From Streptomyces sp. XM4193 (GTDB lineage: Bacteria > Actinomycetota > Actinomycetes > Streptomycetales > Streptomycetaceae), in NCBI RefSeq assembly GCF_023072595.1, contig NZ_JALLGK010000001.1, positions 1 through 64,000 of the forward strand: a DNA stretch of 64,000 bases, given 5' to 3'. Below, piece by piece: positions 35,135 through 44,850 of the stretch. Position numbers and translations under genes: made by a program. Under the pieces are notes generated by a model. The model searched no databases. It was given only the letters and a program-made list of their open reading frames with translations, and had not been told where the DNA came from. Each line of letters begins with the position of its first letter. The stretch's first letter is position 1.

Positions 35135-37301
35135 CGGTGGAACCCGCCCCTCCCGCCAGCACGCGGTCCGGCCGGACGGGCAGCGCCCGCTGCCGCACGC
35201 CGGTCGCGTGCCAGACGGCGTTGGCCACGGCCGCGGCGGCGCCGACGGTGCCGATCTCGCCGATTCCCTTGATGCCGACCGGGTCCTCGGGGTCGGGGTC
35301 GTCGATCCAGTGCGCCTCGACCCGCGGGACGTCCGCGTTCGCCGCGACGTGGTAGCCGGCGAGGTCGGGGCTGTAGTGGCCGCCGGTGCGCGTGTCCCGC
35401 ACCGCTTCCTCGTGCAGCGCCATCGAGATGCCCCAGGTCATGCCGCCGACCAGCTGGTTGCGGGCGGTGAGCGGGTTGACGATCTGGCCGGCGGCGAAGA
35501 CGCCGAGCATCCGCCGGACGCGGACCTCGCCGGTGTCCGGGTCGACCGCGACCTCGGCGAACTGGGCGCCGAAGGAGTGCCGTTCGCGGTGCCCGAGGGC
35601 CTTGATGGCCTCGGTGGTGTCGGAGCGGACGGTGACGCCCTGCGGCGGGATGTCGGCGCCGAGCGCCAGCCGCTCGCGCAGGTCGCGGGCGGCCAGACCG
35701 ACGGCCCAGGCCCAGGAGCGGGTGCCGGTCGAACCGCCGGCGATACCGGCCGGGCCGAGGTCGCTGTCGCCCAGGCGCACCCGTACGTGCTCGGTGTCGG
35801 TCCCCAACTCGTCGGCGGCGACGAGGGTGAGCGCCGTACGGGCTCCGGTGCCGATGTCGGAGGCGTTGACGTGCACGGTGTACGTGCCGTCGGCGTGGGC
35901 GGTGATGGCGGCGGTGGTGGGCATCGCGCCGGCGGAGAAGGAGGCGCAGGCGACACCGGTGCCGATCAGCCACCGCCCCTCGCGCGTCGCCCCGGGGCGG
36001 GGCGTGCGCTGCTCCCAGCCGAACCTGCGGGCGCCCTCGCGCAGACAGCCGACCAGCCTGCGCGCGGTGAACGGCTTGCCCGAACCGGGCGCCACCTGCG
36101 TGTCGTTGCGCACCCGCAGCTCCACGGGGTCGACGCCGCAGCGCTCGGCCAGCTCGTCCATCGCCGACTCCAGTGCGAACGAGCCGGGGGCCTCGCCGGG
36201 GGCGCGCATCGCGGTGGGGCTGGGGACGTTCAGCCGTACGAGCCGGTGCGCGGTGCGGTGGGCCTGCGCGTCGTACATCGTGCGGGCCGGCAGGGCGGCG
36301 GGCTCCACCCACTCGTATCCGGCGGCGGTCTGGTTCAGCGACTCGTGGTCGAGGGCGAGCAGCCTGCCCTCGGCGTCCGCCCCGAGCCGGACGCGCTGGG
36401 CGGTGGGTGCCCGGTGGCCGGCGAGGCTGAACGTCTGCCGACGGGTCATCACCACCCGCACGGGGCGCTGGAGTTGGGTGGTGGCCATCACGGCCGCCAC
36501 CTGGTGGGCGCGGCAGCCCTTGCTGCCGAAACCGCCGCCGACGTGCTCGGAGCGGACCCGGATCGCGGACAGGTCGAGGGAGAAGAGCTTCGCCAGCTCA
36601 CTGGCGACCCACACCGTGCCCTGGTTGGAGTCGACGATCTCCAGGCGGCCGCCGTCCCAGCGGGCGGTGGCGGCGTGCGGCTCCATCGCGCTGTGGTGCA
36701 TCTCGGCGGTCTCGTACAGCTCGTCGACCACGAAGGCGGAGGCGGCCAGGGCGGCCGACTGGTCGCCCCGCTCCGAGACCGGCGGGCCGACGATGGTGCT
36801 GCCGGGCAGGTACGCGTCGGGGTGCTCGGGACGGAAGGCGGTGTCGTGCGGCTCCTCCCGGTAGGTCACCTCCAGCGACGCGGCGGCCTCGGCCGCCTGC
36901 TCCGGGGTCTCGGCGACGACGAGCGCCACCGGCCACCCCTTGGTGGGCACCCGGTCGTGCTGGAAGACCGCGGTGGTCGGGTCGGGGGCGCCGAGGAAGC
37001 CGACGTAATCGGTCTCGATCCGCGGGGCGTTCCCGTGGTGGAGGACGGCGAGCACGCCCGGCATCCGCAGCGCGCCGGCCTCGTCGACGGAGACGATCCG
37101 TCCGTGGGCGACCGTGGAGAGCACCAGCGTTCCGTGGGCGAGGTCGGCGAACGGGATCTCGCCTGCGTACCGGGCGGTGCCGGTGACCTTCTCGTATCCC
37201 TCGACACGCGTGTGCGCGGTGCCGACGGCCCGCCGGGCGGTGGCGGACTCGGTGCCGGTCGGGGCGGTGGCGGACTCGGTGCCGGTCGGGGTGGTGGTCA
37301 T
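35127..37301 (-). CDS. Molybdopterin-binding large subunit of aldehyde oxidoreductase (PaoC/YagR-like)
   Basis: A 724-residue catalytic subunit of the xanthine oxidase family. Near the N-terminus it has RVEGYEKVTGTARYAGEIP. Moco-binding segments include HVGGGFGSKG, MRAPGEAPGSFALESAMDEL and FSAGAMPTTAA, and the C-terminal KGIGEIGTVGAAAA carries the invariant catalytic Glu. The upstream open frame is longer, but the ATG at 37301 overlaps the medium-subunit stop (ATGA) and fits the family. The N-terminal 20 residues contain a duplicated TPTGTESATA. The substrate is probably an aldehyde, from the close match of the operon to PaoABC; this is inferred. Confidence 0.93.
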   Translation of the reverse strand: MTTTPTGTESATAPTGTESATARRAVGTAHTRVEGYEKVTGTARYAGEIPFADLAHGTLVLSTVAHGRIVSVDEAGALRMPGVLAVLHHGNAPRIETDYVGFLGAPDPTTAVFQHDRVPTKGWPVALVVAETPEQAAEAAASLEVTYREEPHDTAFRPEHPDAYLPGSTIVGPPVSERGDQSAALAASAFVVDELYETAEMHHSAMEPHAATARWDGGRLEIVDSNQGTVWVASELAKLFSLDLSAIRVRSEHVGGGFGSKGCRAHQVAAVMATTQLQRPVRVVMTRRQTFSLAGHRAPTAQRVRLGADAEGRLLALDHESLNQTAAGYEWVEPAALPARTMYDAQAHRTAHRLVRLNVPSPTAMRAPGEAPGSFALESAMDELAERCGVDPVELRVRNDTQVAPGSGKPFTARRLVGCLREGARRFGWEQRTPRPGATREGRWLIGTGVACASFSAGAMPTTAAITAHADGTYTVHVNASDIGTGARTALTLVAADELGTDTEHVRVRLGDSDLGPAGIAGGSTGTRSWAWAVGLAARDLRERLALGADIPPQGVTVRSDTTEAIKALGHRERHSFGAQFAEVAVDPDTGEVRVRRMLGVFAAGQIVNPLTARNQLVGGMTWGISMALHEEAVRDTRTGGHYSPDLAGYHVAANADVPRVEAHWIDDPDPEDPVGIKGIGEIGTVGAAAAVANAVWHATGVRQRALPVRPDRVLAGGAGSTGA

Positions 37302-38380
37302 CGGGTCTCTCCTCCGGCAGGTGGTCCGTCGGCTGGGTCTGCGGTCGTCCCCCCGGCCGGGTCGGCCGCGGCGTCGGCGGCGGGGCCCCGGGTGGCGGCG
37401 TCGGCGGCGAGCTCGGAGAGGACGGCCACGGTGAGGTTGCGCAGCAGCGTCACCTTCCAGGCGTTGTGCGCCAGCGGCCGGGCGGCGGCGAGCTCGGCGT
37501 CCGCGGCGGCGGCGAAGGTCGCGGCGTCGGCCGGCGCTCCCAGCAGCACCTCCTCGGCGGCACGGGCGCGCCAGGGGCGGGAGGCGACGGCGCCCCAGGC
37601 CAGCCGTACGTCGGCGACGGTGCCCTCCCGCACTTCGAGCGCCGCGGTCAGCGAGCCCAACGCGAAGGCGTACGAGGCGCGTTCGCGCACCTTGCGGTAG
37701 CGGGAGTGCGCGGCCACCGGGGCGGGCGGCAGCGTGACGGCGGTGATAAGCGCGCCGGGCGGCAGCGCGGTCTCCAGATGCGGGGTGTCGCCGACCGGCA
37801 GATAGAAGTCGGCCAGCGGCAGTTCGCCGGTGCCCGTCGCCGTCTCGTACTCGACCACCGCGTCGAAGGCGGCGAGTGCGACGCCCATGTCGGAGGGGTG
37901 GACGGAGACGCAGTGGTCGGTGGCGTCCAGGATGGCGTGGTTGTGGTGCTCGCCCTCCACGGCCGGGCATCCGCTGCCCGGCGCCCGCTTGTTGCACGGG
38001 CCGCTGACGTCGGCGAAGTAGCCGCAGCGGGTGCGCTGGAGCAGGTTCCCGCCGACGGTGGCCATGTTGCGCAACTGGCCCGAGGCGCCCGCCAGTACGG
38101 CCTGGGCGAGCGCGGGCCAGCGCCGGCGGATCTCCGGATGCGCGGCGAGGTCGCTGTTGGTGACGGTCGCGCCGATGCGCACCGCGCCGCTCGCGGACAA
38201 CTCGATCCGGTCCAGCGGGAGGGCGCGCACATCGACCAGTTGTGCGGGGCGCTCCACGCCGGTCTTCATCAGATCGACGAGGTTGGTGCCGCCGCCGAGG
38301 AAGCGTGCCTCGGGGTCGGCGTCCAGCAGGGCCACTGCTCCGGCGACGTCGGAGGCACGGCGGTACCCGAACTCCCTCAT
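37298..38380 (-). CDS. FAD-binding medium subunit with extra Fe-S motif (PaoB/YagS-like)
   Basis: A 360-residue FAD subunit. The FAD-binding turn is FLGGGTNLVDLMKTGV, and a second is MATVGGNLLQRTRCGYFADV. This is followed by SGPCNKRAPGSGCPA, giving the spaced cysteines that in E. coli PaoB hold an additional [4Fe-4S] cluster absent from ordinary xanthine dehydrogenases. This makes the complex PaoABC-like. Start and stop overlap the neighbours through ATGA on both sides. The last 40 residues are Ala/Asp/Pro-rich. Confidence 0.93.
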   Translation of the reverse strand: MREFGYRRASDVAGAVALLDADPEARFLGGGTNLVDLMKTGVERPAQLVDVRALPLDRIELSASGAVRIGATVTNSDLAAHPEIRRRWPALAQAVLAGASGQLRNMATVGGNLLQRTRCGYFADVSGPCNKRAPGSGCPAVEGEHHNHAILDATDHCVSVHPSDMGVALAAFDAVVEYETATGTGELPLADFYLPVGDTPHLETALPPGALITAVTLPPAPVAAHSRYRKVRERASYAFALGSLTAALEVREGTVADVRLAWGAVASRPWRARAAEEVLLGAPADAATFAAAADAELAAARPLAHNAWKVTLLRNLTVAVLSELAADAATRGPAADAAADPAGGTTADPADGPPAGGETR

Positions 38381-38958
38381 ACGGCGGCCTCCTCGGTGCT
38401 CGCTGCGGCGCCGCGCTCGTCCGCGGCACGCTCGTCCGCGGCGCGGGCGACGGCCTCGACGATGGAGACATAGGCCCCGCACCGGCACAGGTTGCCGCTC
38501 ATCCGCTCACGGATCTCCTCCGGAGTGAGCGACGACGCGCCCGACTCGGGGCGTATGTCGTCGGTCGCGGCGCTGGGCCAGCCGGCCGCGTGCTCCTCGA
38601 TCACGGCGATCGCAGAGCAGATCTGCCCGGGGGTGCAGTACCCGCACTGGTAGCCGTCGAGGTCGAGGAAGGCCTGCTGCACCGGGTGGAGCGCCCCGTC
38701 CTCCCGGGCGAGCCCCTCCACGGTGGTGATCTTCCGCCCCTCGGCGGCCACCGCGAACTGCAGGCAGGCGACGGTGCGTCGCCCGTCCACGAGCACGGTG
38801 CAGGCGCCGCACTGCCCGTGGTCGCAGCCCTTCTTGCTGCCGGTCAGGTCGAGACGCTCGCGCAGCGCGTCGAGCAGGGTGGTGCGGTGGTCGACGGAGA
38901 GCGCGTGCTCTTCGCCGTTGACGTCCAGCGTGATCTCGCTCGATGTCGAAGTCTGCAA
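38377..38958 (-). CDS. 2Fe-2S small subunit (PaoA/YagT-like)
   Basis: An iron-sulfur subunit with the two expected [2Fe-2S] motifs: KKGCDHGQCGACTVLVDG with the later Cys in RTVACLQF, and QCGYCTPGQICSA with MSGNLCRCGAYVSI. Several starts are possible. The TTG at 38958 is chosen (193 residues) because GAAAGG lies seven bases upstream; a GTG at 38979 and an ATG at 39087 are alternatives. No Tat signal is seen, unlike E. coli PaoA, so the complex is probably cytoplasmic. It is the first gene of the small-medium-large-XdhC operon. Confidence 0.92.
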   Translation of the reverse strand: MQTSTSSEITLDVNGEEHALSVDHRTTLLDALRERLDLTGSKKGCDHGQCGACTVLVDGRRTVACLQFAVAAEGRKITTVEGLAREDGALHPVQQAFLDLDGYQCGYCTPGQICSAIAVIEEHAAGWPSAATDDIRPESGASSLTPEEIRERMSGNLCRCGAYVSIVEAVARAADERAADERGAAASTEEAAV

Positions 38959-39552
38959 GGTTCTGCCTTTCTTCGCCACGACGTCGTCGGCCGCCGCCTG
39001 GCGACGGCGGCGGAGCGCGACGAGGACGGGACAAGGTGGGCGAGCGACCGGTGGCTGTTGAATCGGTCTGATCTTCCAGCAGAACACGGGCCGTGGTGAA
39101 ACACCGTCGATATCAAGCCGCCGCCGACAGCCCGGGGCTGCGCTCCGCGGCCCGCAGCCCGGACCGTCGTCCGGGCCACCACCTGGTCAACCGGCCCTCG
39201 ACGGCGGCCGATCGGCGGCCGCGCGCGAGTCCGGAGCGGATGCCGTGCGCACGGCCGGAACTCGTCGCCGTACCCGCCCGGAAGCGGCTCGAACACAGCA
39301 CGAGACACCGCACAAGCACGGCGCAGAACACCGCACGGGCACGGCGCAGAGAACCGGACGGGACACCGCACGCGCACAGCACGGGACGCGGCGCGCGGAC
39401 CCGTCGTGCGCACGACGCCGGACCGTGCACATCCGCCGCGGCGCCCGCCCGCGCGTCCGCCGTCCGCCCGACGGCCGGTGCGTGACGCGGGTCACTTTCC
39501 GGATCGCGGACGAGCCGCTCCCGATCGGGCGGCGGCCCGTAGGCTGCCGACT
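38959..39552. other. Divergent gap before metE; low-complexity repeats
   Basis: No gene is seen. It must contain the promoter of the oxidoreductase operon (minus) and that of metE with its riboswitch (plus). The centre holds short direct repeats: ACACCGCA(C)-type units at 39305-39327, 39328-39350 and again from 39362. Confidence 0.5.
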
Positions 39553-39749
39553 GCAGCTGGTTCGCCCTGCCCGCCAGGCAGGAGCGTCGCAAGAGGGAAC
39601 CCGGTGGGAATCCGGGACTGCCCCGCAGCGGTGAGCGGGAACGACCGCCGTCAAGTGCACTGGATCCGGGAAGGGTCCGGGAAGCGACGGCCACTAGGAG
39701 TCCTGAGTGTTTTCGGGACGTGCCCGCGAGTCCGAAGACCTGCCACTGC
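39553..39749 (+). promoter_or_regulatory. Cobalamin (AdoCbl) riboswitch upstream of metE
   Basis: The conserved core is easy to read: AAGAGGGAACCCGG followed by TGGGAATCCGGGACTG and CCCCGCAGCGGTGAG, then GGGAAGCGACGGCCACTAGG (B12-box region) and finally GAGTCCGAAGACCTGCC. Closing stem P1 can be formed by GCAGCTGG (39553) and CCACTGC (39743-39749). B12-riboswitch control of metE is standard in Streptomyces: with B12 present the B12-dependent enzyme MetH suffices and metE is shut off. About 170 bases separate it from the metE start and must contain the expression platform. Confidence 0.95.
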
Positions 39750-39920
39750 CCGCGCGTGAACGATCGCGTGCGGATTCCCGGTGACCTCGAGGGCGGGTCG
39801 GCGTACACATCGGCAGGACCGGCGCACGCGTTCGCGGCGCCCCCGGTCGCCGCTGTGTCCACCTTCGCGTTCTCGTCCCGTCCCGGGATCTCAGGGATTC
39901 ATCTCGCGAAGGAGATCTCC

Positions 39921-42236
39921 GTGACATCGAAGTCCGCAGCCGCGGCAGCACGGGCCACCGTGTACGGCTACCCCCGTCAGGGCCAGAACCGGGAACTCAA
40001 GAAGGCGATCGAGGGTTACTGGAAGGGCAGGGTCACCGCCGACGCCCTCCGGGAGACCGCCGGCGAACTGCGCCGCACCCACTGGACGCAGCTGGCCGAG
40101 GCCGGCGTCACCGAAGTCCCCACCGGCGACTTCTCGTACTACGACCACGTGCTCGACACCTCCGTGATGGTGGGGGCGGTCCCGGACCGCCACCGCGCGG
40201 CCGTCGAGGCGGACGCCCTGGACGGGTACTTCGCCATGGCGCGCGGCACCCAGCAGGTCGCTCCGCTGGAGATGACCAAGTGGTTCGACACCAACTACCA
40301 CTATCTGGTCCCCGAGTTGGGCCCGGACACCGTCTTCGCCGCCGACTCGGCCAAGCAGGTCGGCGAGTTGAAGGAGGCGCTCGGCCTCGGGCTCGCCCCG
40401 CGGCCCGTGCTCGTCGGCCCCGTCACGTACCTGCTCCTCGCCAAGCCGGCGCCCGGAGTGGCCGCCGACTTCGACCCGCTGACGCTGCTCGACCGGCTGC
40501 TGCCGGTGTACGCGGAGGTGCTGGCCGATCTGCGGGCCGCCGGCGCCGAGTGGGTTCAGCTGGACGAGCCGGCCCTGGTGCAGGACCGCACTCCGGCCGA
40601 GCTGAACGCGGCTGCCCGCGCCCACCGGGACCTGGGCGCGCTGACCGACCGCCCGAAGCTGCTGGTCGCCTCCTACTTCGACCGGCTCGGCGACGCGCTC
40701 CCCGTGCTGGCCAAGGCACCGGTCGAGGGTCTGGCGCTGGACTTCACCGAGGCCGCCGCCGCCAACCTGGAGGACCTCGCCGCGGTCGGCGGGCTGCCGG
40801 GCAAGCGGCTGGTCGCCGGCGTGGTCAACGGCCGCAACATCTGGGCGAACGACCTCACCGCGTCCCTGTCCACGCTCGGCACCCTGCTGGGCCTGGCCGA
40901 CCGCGTGGACGTCGCCGCGTCCTGCTCGCTGCTGCACGTCCCCCTGGACACGGCGGCCGAACGGGACATCGAGCCGCAGATCCTGCGCTGGCTGGCGTTC
41001 GCGAAGCAGAAGACCCGCGAGATCGTCACCCTCGCCAAGGGCCTCTCGCTGGGAACCGACACCATCGCCGCCGAACTCGCGGCGAACCGGGCCGACCTCG
41101 CCTCGCGCGAGAGCTCGCCCATCACCCGGGACCCGGCCGTGCGCGCACGGGCCGCCGCGGTCACCGAGGCCGACACACGTCGCGCCCAGGCGTACGGCGA
41201 ACGGGCCGGCGCGCAGCGCGCCCACCTCGGACTGCCGCTGCTGCCGTCGACGACCATCGGCTCGTTCCCGCAGACCTCGGAGCTGCGCACGGCACGCGCC
41301 GACCTGCGCGCCGGCCGCATCGACGTCGCCGGGTACGAGGAGCGGATCAGCACCGAGATCCGGGACGTCGTCGCCTTCCAGGAGAAGGCGGGGATCGACG
41401 TGCTGGTGCACGGCGAACCCGAACGCAACGACATGGTGCAGTACTTCGCCGAGCAGCTGAACGGATATCTGGCCACCCAGCACGGCTGGGTGCAGTCCTA
41501 CGGCACCCGGTACGTCCGTCCGCCGATTCTGGCCGGCGACATCTCCCGTCCGGAGCCGATGACGGTGCGCTGGACGTCCTACGCCCAGTCGCTGACCGAG
41601 CGTCCGGTCAAGGGCATGCTCACCGGCCCCGTCACCATGCTGGCCTGGTCCTTCGTACGCGACGACCAGCCGCTCGGCGACACCGCCCGCCAGGTCGCGC
41701 TCGCCCTGCGCGACGAGGTGGACGACCTGGAGGCGGCCGGCACTTCGGTGATCCAGGTGGACGAGCCCGCGCTGCGCGAGACCCTGCCGCTGCGGGCCGC
41801 CGACCACCCGGCCTATCTGGACTGGGCGACCGAGTCCTTCCGGATCACCACCGCCGGCGTACGCCCGGACACCCAGATCCACACGCACATGTGCTACGCG
41901 GAGTTCGGCGACATCGTGCAGGCCATCGACGACCTCGACGCGGACGTCATCAGCCTGGAGGCCGCACGTTCGCACATGCAGGTCGCCAGGGAACTGGCCG
42001 CCCACGGGTACCCGCGCGAGGCCGGGCCCGGTGTCTACGACATCCACTCCCCACGGGTGCCGAGCACCGAGGAGGCGGCCGAACTCCTGCGCACCGGCCT
42101 CCGGGCCATCCCCGCCGAACGGCTCTGGGTCAACCCGGACTGCGGTCTGAAGACCCGCGGTTGGCCGGAGACGCGTGCGTCGCTGGAGAACCTGGTCGCC
42201 GCGGCGCGCATCGTCCGCGGCGAGCTCTCCGGCTAG
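39921..42236 (+). CDS. metE: Cobalamin-independent methionine synthase
   Basis: A 771-residue enzyme, the usual length of MetE, transferring a methyl group from methyltetrahydrofolate-polyglutamate to homocysteine. The N-terminal half starts with [20 protein letters not shown]. The C-terminal barrel starts [19 protein letters not shown] and holds the zinc and homocysteine motifs: [28 protein letters not shown], the His and Cys of [10 protein letters not shown], and [11 protein letters not shown] with the last zinc Cys. The GTG at 39921 follows GAAGGAG. It is preceded by a B12 riboswitch and followed by a terminator, so it forms a single-gene unit. Confidence 0.97.
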   Translation: MTSKSAAAAARATVYGYPRQGQNRELKKAIEGYWKGRVTADALRETAGELRRTHWTQLAEAGVTEVPTGDFSYYDHVLDTSVMVGAVPDRHRAAVEADALDGYFAMARGTQQVAPLEMTKWFDTNYHYLVPELGPDTVFAADSAKQVGELKEALGLGLAPRPVLVGPVTYLLLAKPAPGVAADFDPLTLLDRLLPVYAEVLADLRAAGAEWVQLDEPALVQDRTPAELNAAARAHRDLGALTDRPKLLVASYFDRLGDALPVLAKAPVEGLALDFTEAAAANLEDLAAVGGLPGKRLVAGVVNGRNIWANDLTASLSTLGTLLGLADRVDVAASCSLLHVPLDTAAERDIEPQILRWLAFAKQKTREIVTLAKGLSLGTDTIAAELAANRADLASRESSPITRDPAVRARAAAVTEADTRRAQAYGERAGAQRAHLGLPLLPSTTIGSFPQTSELRTARADLRAGRIDVAGYEERISTEIRDVVAFQEKAGIDVLVHGEPERNDMVQYFAEQLNGYLATQHGWVQSYGTRYVRPPILAGDISRPEPMTVRWTSYAQSLTERPVKGMLTGPVTMLAWSFVRDDQPLGDTARQVALALRDEVDDLEAAGTSVIQVDEPALRETLPLRAADHPAYLDWATESFRITTAGVRPDTQIHTHMCYAEFGDIVQAIDDLDADVISLEAARSHMQVARELAAHGYPREAGPGVYDIHSPRVPSTEEAAELLRTGLRAIPAERLWVNPDCGLKTRGWPETRASLENLVAAARIVRGELSG

Positions 42237-42627
42237 CCGTCCTTCAACCGTGCGGGGCACGGGCGCAGTTCGACGCCCGCGCCCCGCACGGGTGCGCGGG
42301 CGGTGGGCCGTCGGGCCCGGGGGCGGATTGCGATGGCGGGCGGGGTGACGGGGGGGGTGTTCAAGTGGCGTGCTGCGAGAGCGAGTTGACGGGCTGCCCG
42401 CCAAGTACGGGCGGATCTGAGCCGGTTGGCGGACCGACGAACAAGTCCGCGTGTCCAAAGCCCGGTTGGCCGGTCGACGGGCAAGTCCGCGTGTTCCCGG
42501 GCAGGTTGGTGCGTGACGAGCGCGTCGGTGCCGTGCGCTCGCGTCGAGCGGCGGGCCTCGTGCGCACGGGCCCCGGGAGGGCCGCCCGGCTAGGCTCGTG
42601 GCGCCGGACCGACGAGGGGGCGCCGGG
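42237..42627. other. Gap after metE: terminator and imperfect direct repeat
   Basis: No gene. After the metE terminator the stretch holds an imperfect direct repeat of about 37 bp (42422-42458 and 42462-42498, sharing CCGGTTGGC and CAAGTCCGCGTGT), with a further partial copy to about 42510. Confidence 0.6.
42248..42291 (+). terminator. metE terminator
   Basis: CCGTGCGGGGC pairs perfectly with GCCCCGCACGG, with an inner GGGCG/CGCCC pair; the hairpin starts 11 bp after the metE stop. Confidence 0.88.
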
Positions 42628-43272
42628 ATGAGAGACACGGACGGTACCAACGACACGAGCGGGACCGCCGAACGCGAACGCGGGGCTGCCGAGGGCGATC
42701 GCGGGACTCCTGCCGAACGCGAGCGCGGGACCGCTGCCGGAGGTGCGGGCGGGGTGCGTCCGCGGGGGCGGCGTACGGGCCGGGGCGTGGCGGCGCTGTG
42801 GGCCGGGCTGGGGGTGGTGCTGCTGCTCGTCGGTGGCGGCGTGATCGCTGTCGGCACCGGGGCTCCGGGGCTTCGTACGCAGACGTTCGTGCGCATCTCC
42901 TGCAACGAGACGGACGTCGCCAAGGGCGGGAGCGTGTGGCACTGCCACGGGATGACCCGCGCGCAGGACGAGGCTGCCGATGAGGAGCAACGCCGGGCCC
43001 TGCACGACGCGTTGAGCGCTCACCGGCCGGACAGCACGTTCCACCAGCCCCGCGAGCGCACCCGTCCCACCCGCATCTCCTTCGTCGACCACGACGGCCG
43101 CGAGGACCCCACCGAGGTGCGTGCGACCGGGGTGGGTTCACGGTGGATCGCCCACGCTCCGGGCGTGGTGGGTACGGGCACGGTGCTGCTGCTCGCCGGC
43201 GCCGGCGCGACGGCGGCGGCGGTCCTGCGACTGCGCCGCGGCCGTACCGCGCCCCTCAACCGGACGGGCTGA
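42628..43272 (+). CDS. Two-helix membrane protein of unknown function
   Basis: A 214-residue protein that I do not recognise. The first 55 residues are charged and repetitive (ERERGAAEGDRG, AERERGTAAGG). A helix follows (VAALWAGLGVVLLLVGGGVIAV), then an outside-like domain of about 85 residues with two cysteines (ISCNETDVAKGGSVWHCHG) that could form a disulfide, then a second helix (GTVLLLAGAGATAAAVL) and a short basic tail. ATG at 42628 is chosen over the open GTG at 42598. It precedes the AAA ATPase gene by 156 bp in the same direction; a link is possible but not shown. Confidence 0.72.
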   Translation: MRDTDGTNDTSGTAERERGAAEGDRGTPAERERGTAAGGAGGVRPRGRRTGRGVAALWAGLGVVLLLVGGGVIAVGTGAPGLRTQTFVRISCNETDVAKGGSVWHCHGMTRAQDEAADEEQRRALHDALSAHRPDSTFHQPRERTRPTRISFVDHDGREDPTEVRATGVGSRWIAHAPGVVGTGTVLLLAGAGATAAAVLRLRRGRTAPLNRTG

Positions 43273-43428
43273 AGCTCCCCCTCCTCCTCGCAGCGCCGCT
43301 GGACGGCGAGCCCCGCGCGGGCAGGGCCCCCGTCCGCCTGCGGTCTCGCGGGCGGTTGCGGCCCGGCGCCGGTCGGGGCGAAGCGGGTTCGGGAGGGGTC
43401 CCGAGCCGGTGCGTCCACAATCCGCGGC

Positions 43429-44850
43429 ATGCTGAAGAAGACCGAAGCACAGGTACGTCTGGTGGCCGGGGCGGTCGCCGGCGAGACGGTGATGCGATAC
43501 GCCGACGCGCTCGCGAGGTCTCCGTTCGCGAGGGACACGATGCGGGAGACGGCCACGTCGACCGCCACCGAGGTCGCCCGGACGATCGCCGACGAACGGA
43601 TCGCGCACGCCGAGGAGATCGTCTCGGCCGCCGCCTCCGCCGCGGAGCGGACCGCGTCCGACACCTCCCGCAGGGTCGCCGAGGAGACCGTCGTCGATCT
43701 GGTGGCGGCGGCCGGTGCGAGGACGCTGGAGGATTCGCGCGACTCCGTGGCACGGATGCTCGGCGAGGCCCGCGAGGAGTGGGCCGCGGTCGAGAAGCGG
43801 GCCCGCGAGGAGTGGGACGGGGCCCGGGAGCGGGCCCGGGCGCAGTGGGAGGACACAGCGGCCCTGGCCCGCGAGGAGTGGGGTGCGGTCGAGAAGCGGG
43901 TGCGCGGGGAGTGGGCGGAGGCGGGCGCGCGGGCGCGCGCGGAGTGGCAGGAGGAGCGGCGTGCGGCCGGGCTCTTCGCGAGGGAGGAGGCGGTACGGGT
44001 GGTCGCCGAGACCGTCGCGCGAACGGTGCCTCCGGTCACGGAGGTCCGGATCGGCCAGGCGGAGCCGGTGCGGATCGCGGGCGCGACCCACGAGGTGCTG
44101 CCGGACGTGCTGCTGGCGCTGGGCGCGGGGTGCCAGGTGCTGCTGGTGGGTCCCGCCGGGACGGGCAAGTCGATGATGGCCAGACAGGCCGCGGAGGCGT
44201 TCGACCAGGAGTTCCACGCTCTCTCGCTCGGGCCGACCACGCCGATGAGCAAGGTCTTCGGCTACTACGACGCGCACGGCGCGTATCACGGGACGCCGTT
44301 CCGCAGGGCGTTCGAGCACGGCGGCCTGATGCTGCTGGACGAGCTGGACAGTGGGCACCCCGGCCTGCTCGCGGAACTCAACCAGGCGCTCTCCATTCGT
44401 TGTTGCGCCTTCGCCGACGGAATGGTGGAGGCCCATCCCGACTTCCGCCTCGTCGCCACGGCCAACACCTACGGCACCGGGGGCGACCGCCAGTACGTCG
44501 GCCGCCAGGCGCTGGACGCGGCCACGCTCGACCGGTTCGTCGTCGTCGACGTGCCGGTGGACGAGGAGTTGGAGGAGCGGATCGCCCTCGCGCACGCTCC
44601 GTCCTGCGAGGAGGAGGCGCTGGAACTGCTCGAAGAGGTGCGCAGGCTGCGGGAGTTGGCCGCCGCGAAGCGGTTGCCGGTGATGTTCTCGCCGCGCGCC
44701 GGCATCGACGGGGCCAAGCTGCTCGAGGCGGGCGCGAGCCCGGAGCAGGCGATGCGCTGGCGCGTCGTGCGCGGGATGTCCGCGGCCCACCGGACCGCGC
44801 TCGGTCTGGCCGAGGACGCGGACGTGCCGGAGGAGGCGGAGTACGCGTGA
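43429..44850 (+). CDS. MoxR/CobS-like AAA ATPase with N-terminal Trp-hendecad coil
   Basis: A 473-residue protein. The C-terminal half is an AAA module of the MoxR/dynein-related type: Walker A VGPAGTGKSMMARQA (near residue 241), Walker B GGLMLLDELDSGHPG (near 300), sensor FRLVATANTYGTGGD (near 342), and an arginine-containing helical lid. The N-terminal half is a long Ala/Glu/Arg-rich helix. In it six tryptophans occur at exact 11-residue intervals (118, 129, 140, 151, 162, 173) within EEW..EKRAREEW units, a hendecad coiled-coil pattern. MoxR-type ATPases act as chaperones with a dedicated partner. The coupled downstream gene (GTGA overlap) is the obvious candidate. Confidence 0.85.
   Translation: MLKKTEAQVRLVAGAVAGETVMRYADALARSPFARDTMRETATSTATEVARTIADERIAHAEEIVSAAASAAERTASDTSRRVAEETVVDLVAAAGARTLEDSRDSVARMLGEAREEWAAVEKRAREEWDGARERARAQWEDTAALAREEWGAVEKRVRGEWAEAGARARAEWQEERRAAGLFAREEAVRVVAETVARTVPPVTEVRIGQAEPVRIAGATHEVLPDVLLALGAGCQVLLVGPAGTGKSMMARQAAEAFDQEFHALSLGPTTPMSKVFGYYDAHGAYHGTPFRRAFEHGGLMLLDELDSGHPGLLAELNQALSIRCCAFADGMVEAHPDFRLVATANTYGTGGDRQYVGRQALDAATLDRFVVVDVPVDEELEERIALAHAPSCEEEALELLEEVRRLRELAAAKRLPVMFSPRAGIDGAKLLEAGASPEQAMRWRVVRGMSAAHRTALGLAEDADVPEEAEYA
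43780..43947 (+). repeat. 33-bp periodic repeat encoding Trp every 11 residues
   Basis: Tryptophan codons stand at 43780 and then every 33 bases to 43945 (six in total). Intervening codons repeat the pattern Ala/Glu/Arg-rich with GAGGAGTGG or close variants. The spacing is exact, though the units have diverged in sequence. Confidence 0.93.

Noticed and set aside
39891..42923. A minus-strand open frame of about 1,010 codons
   Set aside because: It is antisense to metE, whose zinc-site and barrel motifs are intact.
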